From Sphingomonas sp. PP-CE-1A-559 (GTDB lineage Bacteria; Pseudomonadota; Alphaproteobacteria; Sphingomonadales; Sphingomonadaceae), in assembly GCF_004340965.1 (NCBI RefSeq), contig NZ_SLYA01000001.1, positions 930,001 to 994,000 on the forward strand: DNA of 64,000 bases. Reading direction: 5' to 3'. Shown piece by piece: positions 1-8,274 of the stretch. The notes beneath the pieces were generated by a model. That model did not search any database, had not been told where the DNA came from, and was given only the letters and a program-made list of their open reading frames with translations. Every line of letters starts with the position of its first letter. Position 1 is the first letter of the stretch. The position numbers and the translations under genes were made by a program.

Positions 1-598
1 CTTCGCCCAGATTATGCGGCGGGATGTTGGTTGCCATGCCGACGGCGATGCCGCCCGCGCCGTTGACCAGCAGGTTCGGGAAGCGTGCCGGGAGCACCGA
101 AGGCTCGCGCTCAGAACCGTCGTAATTGGGTGTGAAGTCGACCGTATCCTTGTCGAGATCGCCGAGCAGCGCGTTCGCCACCTTGCCGAGGCGCGCCTCG
201 GTGTAGCGCATCGCCGCGGGTGGATCGGGATCCATCGAGCCGAAGTTGCCCTGGCCGTCGATCAGCGGCACGCGCATCGACCAGTCCTGGGTCATGCGGG
301 CCAACGCGTCGTAGATCGAGCTGTCGCCGTGCGGATGGTATTTACCCATCACGTCACCGACGATGCGCGCGGACTTGCGGTACGGCTTGCCGGCGACGAA
401 GCCGCTTTCGTGCGCGCCGTACAGGATGCGGCGGTGGACGGGCTTCAGGCCGTCGCGGACGTCGGGCAGTGCGCGCGCGACGATGACGCTCATCGCATAG
501 TCGAGATAGCTCGACTTCATCTCGTCGACGATCGAGATCGTGGCGATGCCGGCGGGCTCGCCGCCCTGGGGTTCGGCGAGTATGGTCTCGTCGGTCAA
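1..598 (-). CDS. gyrA: DNA gyrase subunit A, N-terminal part (3' end outside window)
   Basis: This is the N-terminal ~199 residues of the type II topoisomerase subunit that cuts and rejoins DNA; the rest lies before base 1. The reverse strand reads through the characteristic segments [31 protein letters not shown], and [18 protein letters not shown], the last carrying the active-site tyrosine, and ends in [17 protein letters not shown]. The frame has no nearby ATG. A TTG at 598 gives an N-terminus TDETILAEP that resembles other sphingomonad GyrA proteins, and a GTG at 637 is the alternative. In the quinolone-resistance region the Ser83 and Asp87 equivalents (GDSSIYD) are both present, so this allele looks wild type. 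Confidence 0.95.
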   Translation of the reverse strand, partial: MTDETILAEPQGGEPAGIATISIVDEMKSSYLDYAMSVIVARALPDVRDGLKPVHRRILYGAHESGFVAGKPYRKSARIVGDVMGKYHPHGDSSIYDALARMTQDWSMRVPLIDGQGNFGSMDPDPPAAMRYTEARLGKVANALLGDLDKDTVDFTPNYDGSEREPSVLPARFPNLLVNGAGGIAVGMATNIPPHNLGE

Positions 599-719
599 AT
601 CTGAACGCTTTCGGCTTGTTGCGGTGTTGTGACACACCTTAGCCGAGGGGGGGGCACCTTACTACCCCCGCGCACGCGTACGCACGCGAGGGAGAAGGGT
701 TTCATCGTTAATTTCGGGC

Positions 720-1001
720 TTATTTGCAGGCGGTCTTGGTCTTGTTGCCGGCGAGCGAGCAATTGTAGGTGACGGACTTGCCGTTCGCGAGCTTGGCGGT
801 GACCATGCGGCCTTTGGTGGCGGTCGTGGTGCGCTTGGCGAGCTTGGTGTTGCCGGCGGGCGTGGTCGTCTTGGTCGTGGTGGTGTGCGTCGCGACGGTC
901 TTCGGCTTGACGCTGGTCTGCGCCTGCGTCGCGGCGACGGCTGCGGTGCCGGACAGCAGCGTAGCGCCGGCGAGGATCGCGAGGGGGAGGGACTTCTTCA
1001 T
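720..1001 (-). CDS. Small secreted Thr/Lys-rich protein
   Basis: A 93-residue protein of unknown function. The start at 1001 is chosen because GAGAGG lies 9 bases upstream and the protein then begins with a clean signal peptide (MKKSLPLAILAGATLL, cleavage near AVAA at about residue 24). The mature part is a low-complexity Thr/Lys/Ala run followed by a short ordered tail (VTAKLANGKSVTYNC) with two cysteines near the C-terminus that could form a disulfide. It stands alone downstream of family A repeat DNA and upstream (on the same strand) of gyrA. I do not recognise a named family; a periplasmic or envelope-associated role is inferred only from the signal peptide. Confidence 0.75.
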   Translation of the reverse strand: MKKSLPLAILAGATLLSGTAAVAATQAQTSVKPKTVATHTTTTKTTTPAGNTKLAKRTTTATKGRMVTAKLANGKSVTYNCSLAGNKTKTACK

Positions 1002-1116
1002 GCGGGTATCCTCTCGTTTCGGCCTTGGTGGACGATGTGGAGAGACTGCGCCGCAGGACCTGAACGGAGTGTGGCAGAAGGGTGAAATCCGCGTCATGCG
1101 CGGGACTTACTTCTTA

Positions 1117-1224
1117 CCCCTCCCTGGAAGGGAGGGGCAGGGGGTGGGTCGGTTTCCGCGATGGCTAGCGGTCGTGGTCTGCAACCGGCCGACCCACCCC
1201 CAACCCCTCCCTTTCAGGGAGGGG
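1117..1224. repeat. Family A inverted-repeat element, copy 1
   Basis: An intergenic element with nested symmetry. A self-complementary hairpin (CCCCTCCCTGGAAGGGAGGGG) is followed by GGGTGGGTCGG, a variable core of about 33 bases, then CCGACCCACCCC and a second hairpin at the right end. The two halves are inverted copies of each other. Related copies lie at 4213, 8048 and 11711. Confidence 0.85.
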
Positions 1225-1232
1225 AGCAGAAG

Positions 1233-1919
1233 TCAGGGCGTTACCTCGACGCCGTCCCACGCGAAGAGTTTCCCGCTGTCCGGCGCTCGGAGCCCGTCGA
1301 TCACGTCGAGCAACTGCACCGCCGCGCGGTCAGGCTTGAACAGGTTGCCGGGGGTGACATTGCCCTGGAATGGCTTCGACAGGCCGGTATCGACGGTGCC
1401 CGGATGCAGGCCGACGACGATCCCGCTGGAGTTCCGCCGCTTGTCCTCGATCGAGATCGTCTTCACCAGTTGGTTGAGCGCCGCCTTCGACGCTCGATAG
1501 CCGTACCAGCCGCCGAGCTTGTTATCGCCGATGCTGCCTACGCGAGCAGACAGCACCGCGAACACGATCCGCCCCGCCTTGGGCATCGTGGGCAGGAAGT
1601 GCTTCGCGACCAGTGCCGGCCCAATCGAATTGATCGCGAAGTTGCGCGCCATCCACGCCGGATCGAGCTCGCGCATCGCCTTCTCGGGGCCCTTGTCGCC
1701 GTCGTGCAGCAAACCCGTCGCGACGATCACCAGCGTCGGCGAGCCGACCCGCAAAGCCGCCGCCGCAATGCTAGCCTCGTCTTCCAGATCGAGATGCCGA
1801 TCGCCACTCTCCGACCGCGCGAACCCGTAGACGTTATCGAACGCACCCTCGTCGATCAGCGCCTCTTCCAGCGCCTTGCCGATCCCACCCGACACACCGA
1901 TGACGACCGCGCTGCTCAC
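1233..1919 (-). CDS. SDR family NAD(P)-dependent oxidoreductase
   Basis: A 228-residue short-chain dehydrogenase/reductase. The N-terminus carries a Rossmann nucleotide-binding turn (VIGVSGGIGKAL), and the catalytic YxxxK appears as YRASK around residue 140, preceded by a beta-strand ending in FAVLSARVGS. The length and the NxxxPALV segment resemble the CsgA-like/C-factor group of small SDRs, whose substrates are mostly undefined. Its ATG overlaps the TGA of yaaA by four bases (ATGA, 1916-1919), so the two are very likely cotranscribed and translationally coupled. Nothing in the sequence identifies the substrate. Confidence 0.88.
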   Translation of the reverse strand: MSSAVVIGVSGGIGKALEEALIDEGAFDNVYGFARSESGDRHLDLEDEASIAAAALRVGSPTLVIVATGLLHDGDKGPEKAMRELDPAWMARNFAINSIGPALVAKHFLPTMPKAGRIVFAVLSARVGSIGDNKLGGWYGYRASKAALNQLVKTISIEDKRRNSSGIVVGLHPGTVDTGLSKPFQGNVTPGNLFKPDRAAVQLLDVIDGLRAPDSGKLFAWDGVEVTP

Positions 1920-2665
1920 TTGCGTACGAACCGGAACTGCGCGTCGCTGCTGCCCGCCGCATCATACGCATAGCCGTCGCTGTCGAACCCCTTGATCCCG
2001 TCGATGTCGTCGACGCGGTGCTCGACCAGCCACCGCGCCACCATGCCGCGGGCTTTCTTAGCGTGGAAGCTGACGAACTTCTGCGCCTCGCCCTCGCGGA
2101 AATCGATCGCGACGACGCGGATCGACTTGGGCAGTTTCCCGTCCGCCGCGGCCCAATATTCCTGGCTCGCGAGGTTGAGGATCGTGCCAGATCCCTCCGC
2201 CTCGACGTCGTCCGCGAGCAGCTTGGCGATCCGATCGCCCCACCAGTCGGTCAGCTTCGTCTTCCGCGGCGCCCAGCGCGTGCCCATCTCCAACCGGTAA
2301 GGGCGCATCAGGTCGAGCGGCCGCAACAACCCGTACAAACCCGACAACATCCGCACGTGATCCTGCGCGTAATCCACCGCGGCCTCGTCGAGCGTCTTTG
2401 CCTCGAGCCCGGTATAGACGTCGCCGGCGAAAGCGAACATCGCCGGTCGCTCGGGCAGGGTGTCGAAATCGCGGAACCGGTCGGCGTTGAGCTTCGCCAG
2501 CGCGGGCGAGATGTGCATCAGTTCCGACAGCTTCTTCTGCGTCAGATGCGCGGCGGCATGCGCCAGCGTCTTCGCCTCGTCGGCGAAGCGCGGCGTGGTC
2601 GGGTCGAGCTTGGGCAGCGCGCTCTCGTAATCGAGCGTCTTGGCGGGCGATAGGACAGCGATCAT
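1916..2665 (-). CDS. yaaA: Peroxide stress protein YaaA (DUF328/UPF0246)
   Basis: A 249-residue full-length member of the YaaA family. The family signature is visible at the N-terminus (VLSPAKTLDYES), and the central LSGLYGLLRPLDLMRPYRLEMG segment and C-terminal SFHAKKARGMVARW block match it well. In E. coli, YaaA lowers intracellular free iron during hydrogen peroxide stress and so limits Fenton damage to DNA; the biochemical mechanism is not settled. It is the first gene of a two-gene unit with the SDR gene downstream, sharing ATGA. No OxyR-type site was identified upstream. Confidence 0.93.
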   Translation of the reverse strand: MIAVLSPAKTLDYESALPKLDPTTPRFADEAKTLAHAAAHLTQKKLSELMHISPALAKLNADRFRDFDTLPERPAMFAFAGDVYTGLEAKTLDEAAVDYAQDHVRMLSGLYGLLRPLDLMRPYRLEMGTRWAPRKTKLTDWWGDRIAKLLADDVEAEGSGTILNLASQEYWAAADGKLPKSIRVVAIDFREGEAQKFVSFHAKKARGMVARWLVEHRVDDIDGIKGFDSDGYAYDAAGSSDAQFRFVRK

Positions 2666-2747
2666 CGTCGCGATCTAGCGGCGGCGGGGAGCACGTTCAA
2701 TCGACGTTCACCCGCTAATTTGCAGGCAGGGGATCCGGACCGCTTGC

Positions 2748-2776
2748 TTGAACGTATGCACCACGGACCATATAGC
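2748..2776 (+). promoter_or_regulatory. Candidate sigma-70 promoter for the TPR protein gene
   Basis: TTGAAC (2748-2753) is separated by 17 bases from TATAGC (2771-2776), about 52 bases before the start codon at 2829. Found by eye only. Confidence 0.35.
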
Positions 2777-2828
2777 GTCGCGGCGCGCCACTTACGTAAG
2801 CGGGCCGACGCAGAGGGAGAGTTTCCGC

Positions 2829-4121
2829 ATGAAGACCATTTCCAAGCTTGCACTGATTGCGGCGTTTGCCACCGGCACGAGCGACCTCGCGCTGTCGGCG
2901 CCTGCGTTCGCCAAGGACAAGAAGGCCGAAGAGGCACCGGCCATGAAGCTGAGCCCCGAAGTCCAGAAGCCCGGCATTGCCGCGCAGACTGCGCTGACCG
3001 CCAAGGATTATGCCGGCGCGCAGACCGCGATCGACCAGGTCGATGCCGCCGCGAAGACCGATTACGAAAAGTATATCGGCGCGGCGCTGCGTTATCAGCT
3101 CGAGAACGAGAAGCTGGTTGCCGCTCAGACCGCCAACCCGAACGCGCCGATGAACGAGACGACGCTGGCAAAGCCGCTCGACGCGCTGATCGCCAACCCG
3201 GCGACGCCAGCTGCCGATCGTGGTCGCTACGCCTATCGCCGCGGCGCACTCGCGTTCAACGGCAAGCAGTACCCGATCGCGCTCCAGTATTTCGCCAAGG
3301 CGAAGGAGCTCGGCTACACCGATCCGAACCTGCCGCTGCAGGTCATCAAGGCGAAGATGGACAGCGGCGACGTCGCCGGGGCGACCGCCGACCTGGACTC
3401 GAGCATCGCGCAGATGACGGCGTCGGGCCAGAAGGCGCCGGAGGAATATTACCGGTACGCGATCGCCAAGTCCTACGCCGCCAAGCGCAACGCCGATACG
3501 ATGGCGTGGCTGAAGAAGTGGATCACGGCATACCCGTCGGCAAAGAACTGGCGTGACGTGCTGATCCTGTCGGGCATCCAGGCCAATGCGCTGATCCCGC
3601 TCGACGAAGCGCAGAAGGTCGACGTGTTCCGCCTGATGCGTGCGACCAATTCGCTCGCCGATCAGACCGACTATCTCCAGTATGCCGACAGCGTGAACCG
3701 TCGCGGCTTGCCGAGCGAAGCGCAGGCGTTGATCAAGGAAGGTCTTGCGTCGGGCAAGATCCCGGCGTCGAACACGATGGCCAAGGGCTTGCTGGCGGAC
3801 GCGAGCAAGAACATCGCCAACGACGGCCCGTTGTCGGGTCTCGAGAAGCGCGCTGCGGCCGCTCCAAACGGCAAGCTCGCCGCGGGTACGGCCGATGCCT
3901 ATCTTGGCCAGAACAACTACGCCAAGTCGATCGAGCTGTATCGCCTGGCGCTGACCAAGGGCGGCGTCGATGCCGACGACGTCAACCTGCATATGGGCAT
4001 CGCGCTCGCGCGGTCGGGCGACAAGGCTGGCGCTACGACGGCGTTCTCGGCGGTCAAGGCTTCGCCCAAGGCGGATGTTGCTGGCCTGTGGACGACCTGG
4101 CTCGGCGCGCCGGCTGCCTAA
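2829..4121 (+). CDS. Exported TPR-like repeat protein
   Basis: A 430-residue protein with an N-terminal signal peptide (MKTISKLALIAAFATG, likely cleaved after PAFA near residue 28) and an otherwise alpha-helical, Ala-rich body. Helix-turn-helix units of TPR type are recognisable (ALTAKDYAGAQTAIDQ, PIALQYFAKAKELG, NYAKSIELYRLALTKGG, MGIALARSGDKAGATTAF), so it probably acts as a periplasmic protein-interaction scaffold. The start is fixed by an AGGGAGAG ribosome-binding site before 2829; upstream in-frame starts lack one and would bury the signal peptide. The gene is monocistronic, with a promoter candidate at 2748 and a strong terminator at 4146. The client is unknown. Confidence 0.88.
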   Translation: MKTISKLALIAAFATGTSDLALSAPAFAKDKKAEEAPAMKLSPEVQKPGIAAQTALTAKDYAGAQTAIDQVDAAAKTDYEKYIGAALRYQLENEKLVAAQTANPNAPMNETTLAKPLDALIANPATPAADRGRYAYRRGALAFNGKQYPIALQYFAKAKELGYTDPNLPLQVIKAKMDSGDVAGATADLDSSIAQMTASGQKAPEEYYRYAIAKSYAAKRNADTMAWLKKWITAYPSAKNWRDVLILSGIQANALIPLDEAQKVDVFRLMRATNSLADQTDYLQYADSVNRRGLPSEAQALIKEGLASGKIPASNTMAKGLLADASKNIANDGPLSGLEKRAAAAPNGKLAAGTADAYLGQNNYAKSIELYRLALTKGGVDADDVNLHMGIALARSGDKAGATTAFSAVKASPKADVAGLWTTWLGAPAA

Positions 4122-4145
4122 GCTGCGGCGTCTTGAACGAGGAAG

Positions 4146-4178
4146 CGGGGTGGCAGCAATGCCACCCCGTTTTCGTTT
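4146..4178 (+). terminator. Rho-independent terminator of the TPR protein gene
   Basis: A perfect 10-bp stem CGGGGTGGCA/TGCCACCCCG with a GCAA loop is followed by TTTTCGTTT, 24 bases after the stop codon at 4121. Confidence 0.9.
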
Positions 4179-4212
4179 GAGGGTATGGCTAGCCAATCAC
4201 GGCGTCCGAACT

Positions 4213-4321
4213 CCCCTCCCTGGAAGGGAGGGGCAGGGGGTGGGTTGGCCGGCTGGTATCTCAAAGGTCTGAACCCAGCGGAACCCGACCCACCCCCAAC
4301 CCCTCCCTTCCAGGGAGGGGG
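4213..4321. repeat. Family A inverted-repeat element, copy 2
   Basis: It has the same architecture as the copy at 1117: terminal 21-base hairpins (CCCCTCCCTGGAAGGGAGGGG at the left, its inverted form at the right), GGGTGGGTTGG/CCCGACCCACCCCC inner arms and an unrelated core. It sits between the TPR gene terminator and the 3' end of the Lrp gene. Confidence 0.85.
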
Positions 4322-4342
4322 GAAGTCGAGAAAGTCAGAAGA

Positions 4343-4810
4343 TCAGTCCACCACCACCGGGATGCCCGACAGCGCCTTTGCCGTCCGGATCGTCAGCGAC
4401 GTCTTGACGCTTGCCACGTTCGGCGCGGGCGTCAGGTGCGTCGTCAGGATTTCCTGGAAACTCTTCAGGTCGGCGGCGACGATCTTCAGAATGAAGTCGA
4501 TCTCGCCGTTGAGCATGTGGCATTCGCGAATTTCGGGAATGTCGGCGATGTGATGCTCGAACGCGGCGAGGTCGTGCTCGGCCTGGCTGCGCAGCGACAC
4601 CATCGCGAACACGGTGATCGGGAAGCCCAGACGGCTGGCGTCGAGATCAGCGTGATAGCCACGAATGGCACCCGCTTCCTCGAGTGCGCGGACGCGGCGG
4701 AGGCACGGCGGCGCAGTGAGCCCCACCTGGTCGGCCAGGTCGACATTGGTCATCCGACCGTCGGCCTGCAACAGCGACAGGATCTGCCGATCGATCCGGT
4801 CAAAACTCAT
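4343..4810 (-). CDS. Lrp/AsnC family transcriptional regulator
   Basis: A 155-residue Lrp-type regulator. The N-terminal winged helix-turn-helix is evident (DRIDRQILSLLQADGRM, then VDLADQVGLTAPPCLRRVRALEEAG), followed by a RAM ligand-binding domain (from about residue 65: VFAMVSLRSQAEHDLAAF, MLNGEIDFILKIVAADL). The start at 4810 is preferred over a longer frame because AGGAG lies 9 bases upstream and the Lrp family begins at this point. Such proteins form octamers that sense amino acids and usually regulate themselves and a neighbouring amino-acid gene. No obvious target is adjacent: the divergent neighbour is a histidine kinase. The effector cannot be told from the sequence. Confidence 0.9.
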   Translation of the reverse strand: MSFDRIDRQILSLLQADGRMTNVDLADQVGLTAPPCLRRVRALEEAGAIRGYHADLDASRLGFPITVFAMVSLRSQAEHDLAAFEHHIADIPEIRECHMLNGEIDFILKIVAADLKSFQEILTTHLTPAPNVASVKTSLTIRTAKALSGIPVVVD

Positions 4811-4977
4811 TACACGCAACTCCTGATGGGCATCGCAAACCAAGCGATTCATTCTTCATAGCGATAAGATTGTTGCGGCGAAACGCAATTGTCCCACAAT
4901 GCGACGAAGGCCTTTGCCTACCAAAATGGGTTGTTCCTTCGCATCGCCGCGCGCGTTAAGGAATCGGTACGGAGAGC

Positions 4978-6882
4978 GTGCTAAGCCCGCTGAAGCCGGG
5001 GAACGATGTGCGGTTCGACGATAGCCTGAAGACGATCCTTGCCGCCGACATGGCCACCGGTTTCGGTGCGCAATCGGCGTGGCGGCAGCTGGTCGACCTG
5101 ATGGGACGCGGTCGTGCAGTGGTCGACGAGCCGGCGATCGCACGGTTGCGGCTGTTGCGGCAGGCGGTACCGGTCGAGGTCCGTGCTGCGAGTGCGCGGG
5201 CGCTGGCGTTTGCCAAGCCCGATGCGCGGCTCGTAGGGTTTTTCGCGGAGGACGTCCTGGCGATCGCCGCACCGGTATTGCGGACTGCCACGCTGGAGCC
5301 AAACGACTGGCTCGCGCTTCTCCCGCGACTGACACCGCCGAGCCGATCCGTGCTGCGTCACCGTCGTGATCTGCCCGCCGAGGTCCAGCGTGGGTTGCAG
5401 AGCTTCGGTCCGACCGACTTCGTGCTGCCTCAACCCGAAGCGCCAGTCGAGATCGAGATAGCCGAGGCTGAACCGGTCGCGCCCGAGCCCATCGCGCCCG
5501 AACCGATCACTCTCGAACCGGCGCCGATCGAAAAGGCGCCAGTCCGCGACGAACCGGTCGCGAAGCTTCCGGAACCGGCTCTCGCCGACATTCCCGAGCT
5601 GTCCGTATACGCCGCGCCGCTCAGCGAAACCCCGTTCATGGCGCTCGGCGCGGTCGCACGCGGGCTGCCGTTCGTCGCCGAGGCGTTTCGCCACGCCAAG
5701 CTAGCTGAGACCGAGCCGACTGTCGTCGAGACGGCTGATCCAGCACCGGCGGACCGGTTCGAGATTTCCGACCTCGTCGCGCGGATCGAGGCGTTCAATC
5801 GCGACCGCACGGTCGATGCCGCGACGCCAGAGCCGGCGGCTGCCGAAATCGAGGGGTTCCGCTTCGAGACCGATGCGCAAGGGATCATCCGCATGGTCGA
5901 CGGCGTCGCGCGCTCTGCACTGGTCGGCGTGTCGCTCGCCTATGCCGCACAACAGGGCGAGGCGCATCTCGACGGAGTCGCAGCAGGTGCGTTCCGTCGA
6001 CGCTCCCGGTTCAGCGATGCGCGGCTCGAAGTAGGCGGCCTGTCCGATGCGTTCGGATCGTGGCGGCTGTCGGGTACGCCTGCGTTCGAACATGCGTCGG
6101 GTCGCTTCATCGGTTTCCGCGGAACGGGGCGTCGCCCTCGTCGCGACGAGACGGCCGAGCCGATTCTCGTCTCGTCGCCGGTGTCCGATTCGCTCCGCCA
6201 ACTCGTTCACGAACTGCGCACGCCCACCAATGCGATCGCCGGGTTCGCCGAACTGATCGAGACGCAGTTGCTCGGCCCGGTCTCGCCGACCTACCGCGAA
6301 CGTGCGACCACGATCCGCACGCAGGCGGGCGACCTGCTTGCGGCGATCGACGATCTCGATACTGCCGCCCGGATCGAAGGGCGTGCGCTCGACCTGCGCC
6401 CGACGACGGTGCCGGTTCGTGCGTTGCTCGACCGGGTCGTGCGGGATCTCCAGCCGCTCGCGACGCTGCGGGGGACGAGTCTGGGCGTGGCGATGCCGGC
6501 GGGCGATTGCAACATTCGCGGCGACGACCGTGCGGTCGAACGGTTGATCGGCCGGTTGCTCGCCGCGCTCGTTTCGGCGGGGCGGAAGGGCGAGCAGCTC
6601 GGCGTGGTCGTCCGGCCGGTCGCCGATACCGTGACGATCGAGTTCGACCGACCCGCTGCGCTCGCCGCGCATGCCACCGATGTCCTGCTGAGCATCGATG
6701 CCGAACACGAGAGCGACGGCGATGGTGCGCCCTTGCTCGGGACCGGGTTCGCGTTGCGACTGGCACAGAACCTTGCGGTCGAACTGGGCGGCGTGCTGAC
6801 GATCGGCGCCGACCGCCTGACCCTTCAGCTTCCGGCTGCCGATACTGTCGATGCGGAGCGGACCGCCGACGAACAGCGGTGA
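4978..6882 (+). CDS. Soluble sensor histidine kinase with PAS-like domain
   Basis: A 634-residue kinase without membrane segments. The order is: helical N-terminal domain (1-150) resembling the HEAT-like DUF2336 type; a Pro/Glu-rich linker of PEPI-type repeats (150-200); a PAS-like domain (about 295-395, FRFETDAQGIIRMVDGV); a HisKA dimerisation helix with the phospho-acceptor His411 in LVHELRTPTNAIAGF; and a reduced ATPase domain. In the ATPase the G2 box is present (GTGFALRLAQNLAVELGG), but the N box is poorly conserved. The start is GTG at 4978 with GGAGA just upstream. The stop overlaps the deacetylase start (GTGA, 6879-6882), so the two are translationally coupled. No cognate response regulator is adjacent, and the signal is unknown. 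Confidence 0.85.
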   Translation: MLSPLKPGNDVRFDDSLKTILAADMATGFGAQSAWRQLVDLMGRGRAVVDEPAIARLRLLRQAVPVEVRAASARALAFAKPDARLVGFFAEDVLAIAAPVLRTATLEPNDWLALLPRLTPPSRSVLRHRRDLPAEVQRGLQSFGPTDFVLPQPEAPVEIEIAEAEPVAPEPIAPEPITLEPAPIEKAPVRDEPVAKLPEPALADIPELSVYAAPLSETPFMALGAVARGLPFVAEAFRHAKLAETEPTVVETADPAPADRFEISDLVARIEAFNRDRTVDAATPEPAAAEIEGFRFETDAQGIIRMVDGVARSALVGVSLAYAAQQGEAHLDGVAAGAFRRRSRFSDARLEVGGLSDAFGSWRLSGTPAFEHASGRFIGFRGTGRRPRRDETAEPILVSSPVSDSLRQLVHELRTPTNAIAGFAELIETQLLGPVSPTYRERATTIRTQAGDLLAAIDDLDTAARIEGRALDLRPTTVPVRALLDRVVRDLQPLATLRGTSLGVAMPAGDCNIRGDDRAVERLIGRLLAALVSAGRKGEQLGVVVRPVADTVTIEFDRPAALAAHATDVLLSIDAEHESDGDGAPLLGTGFALRLAQNLAVELGGVLTIGADRLTLQLPAADTVDAERTADEQR

Positions 6883-7862
6883 CATACCGTCCCCCGCGCC
6901 CGACCGCCGCACAACGCGTGGTATGGCCCGAGGAATTCGGCATGCGCTTCACCGTCTTCGCGGACGTCGAAGAGGAATTCGACTGGAACGCCCCGCTGGA
7001 TCGCCGCAACCGTTCGACGACCGCGATGGCGGCCTTTCCTGACGCGCATCGCCGGTTTGCTGAACGGGGCGTCGCGCTGGCCTGCATGGTCGATTACCCG
7101 GTCGCTACCGATCCGGCGGCCGTCGCGATCTTGTCGCGTGTCGTCGAGGACGGACGGTCGGAGATCGGCACGCAGCTCCATGCCTGGGTCAATCCGCCGT
7201 TCCCGGACAGCGCGCCACCGGGATCGAGTTACGCCGGTATCCTGCCGCGCGCATCGGAAGCCGCCAAGCTCGCAACGTTGACGAAGGCGATCACGGCCGC
7301 GTTCGGTAAGGCCCCCCGCGCTTACCGGGCTGGCCGCTACGGTATCGGTCCGAACAGTTTCGCGCTGCTCGCCGGGCTCGGTTACCGGATCGATAGCTCG
7401 GTTCGTCCCGGCTATGATTACAGTGCTGACGGAGGTCCCGACTTCTCGATGGCCGAAGCCGGCGCCTATCGCGCAGAGGGGATCGTCGAGTTGCCGCTGA
7501 CCACGGTCTTCACGGGCGGCATACGGCGGGGTGGCGCGCAGTTGTACCGGGCACTCGGACGCATTCCAAAGGGCAGGGGCCTCTTCGCACGCGCGCACCT
7601 GCTGTCCCGGATCGCGCTGACGCCCGAGGACATGCCGATCGCCGATGCGCTGGAGGCCGTCGCGGTGGCGGCTGGCGAAGGGCTGCGGTTGCTCAACCTG
7701 TCCTTCCACTCGCCGTCTCTGGTCCCGGGTCACACGCCTTATGTTCGCGACGCGGCGGATTTGAAGCGTTTCCACGACTGGTGGACCGCGATGCTCGACG
7801 AGTTCGAGCGGCGTGAGATTCGCAACGCCTCGCTCGATCAGATCATCGCGGCTTTGGGGTAA
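6879..7862 (+). CDS. Polysaccharide deacetylase family protein
   Basis: A 327-residue protein of the polysaccharide deacetylase (NodB-like) superfamily. The N-terminal FADVEEEFDWN segment supplies the acidic motif that replaces the usual TFDDG, a group found in capsule- and exopolysaccharide-related deacetylases. YRAGRYGIG (about residue 148) and LSFHSPSLVPGHTPYV near the C-terminus fit the conserved Arg and His motifs. There is no signal peptide, so it should act in the cytoplasm, or at its face, on a sugar precursor. The GTG start at 6879 overlaps the kinase stop and keeps the family-typical N-terminus VVWPEEFGMRF; an internal ATG would remove it. Substrate is unknown. Confidence 0.85.
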   Translation: MTYRPPRPTAAQRVVWPEEFGMRFTVFADVEEEFDWNAPLDRRNRSTTAMAAFPDAHRRFAERGVALACMVDYPVATDPAAVAILSRVVEDGRSEIGTQLHAWVNPPFPDSAPPGSSYAGILPRASEAAKLATLTKAITAAFGKAPRAYRAGRYGIGPNSFALLAGLGYRIDSSVRPGYDYSADGGPDFSMAEAGAYRAEGIVELPLTTVFTGGIRRGGAQLYRALGRIPKGRGLFARAHLLSRIALTPEDMPIADALEAVAVAAGEGLRLLNLSFHSPSLVPGHTPYVRDAADLKRFHDWWTAMLDEFERREIRNASLDQIIAALG

Positions 7863-7873
7863 GGCGTCGATTG

Positions 7874-7928
7874 TTTTCCCGCGAAGGCGGGGACCCAGAC
7901 TGGGCTCCCGCCTTCGCGGGAGAACAAG
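7874..7928. repeat. Family D inverted-repeat element, copy 1
   Basis: A near-perfect palindrome of about 55 bases: TTTTCCCGCGAAGGCGGG, a GACCCAGACTGGGCT centre, then CCCGCCTTCGCGGGAGAAC. A nearly identical copy lies at 40130-40185, 32 kb away. It has no flanking transposase gene. Confidence 0.88.
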
Positions 7929-8047
7929 AAACGGCCGCGCCGCTGCGGCCTCTACGCGCTTTGGTATCTGGTAGGAACATCACGTTCGACAAGTTCGACC
8001 GCCGTGGCCTCTGCAATAGCCACGCTGCGCGCCAACTCCAACAGGCT

Positions 8048-8151
8048 CCCCTCCCTGAAAGGGAGGGAGGGGGTAGGTCGGTTTCCGCATTTTCAGCTGT
8101 TGGGGCTCAAGCTGGCCGACCCACCCCCGACCCCTCCCTTTCAGGGAGGGG
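8048..8151. repeat. Family A inverted-repeat element, copy 3
   Basis: Terminal hairpins of CCCCTCCCTGAAAGGGAGGG type and inner arms GTAGGTCGG/CCGACCCACCCCC surround an unrelated 34-base core. It has the same size and plan as the copies at 1117, 4213 and 11711. Confidence 0.85.
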
Positions 8152-8213
8152 AGATCGTTGGGGTTTGGGGTTGGTTGCAGCTCTCACCCTGGCGTCATCA
8201 CGCTGTACCCCAA

Positions 8214-8248
8214 AACTAGAAAGGGCGGCCCGTTGCCGGACCGCCCTT
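8214..8248 (-). terminator. Terminator of the rplM-rpsI operon
   Basis: On the minus strand a 12-bp stem, AAGGGCGGTCCG/CGGGCCGCCCTT with one mismatch and a GCAA loop, is followed by TCTAGTTTT, 26 bases after the rpsI stop codon. Confidence 0.85.
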
Positions 8249-8274
8249 CTGATACGCAGATACTGAAAGCGAGA

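Larger units (their letters stand above)
7863..8274. other. 412-bp intergenic region of repeats and a terminator
   Basis: There is no gene here. The region holds a family D element (7874-7928), a family A element (8048-8151) and the terminator of the rplM-rpsI operon (8214-8248). The about 120 bases between the two repeats show nothing recognisable. Confidence 0.8.
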
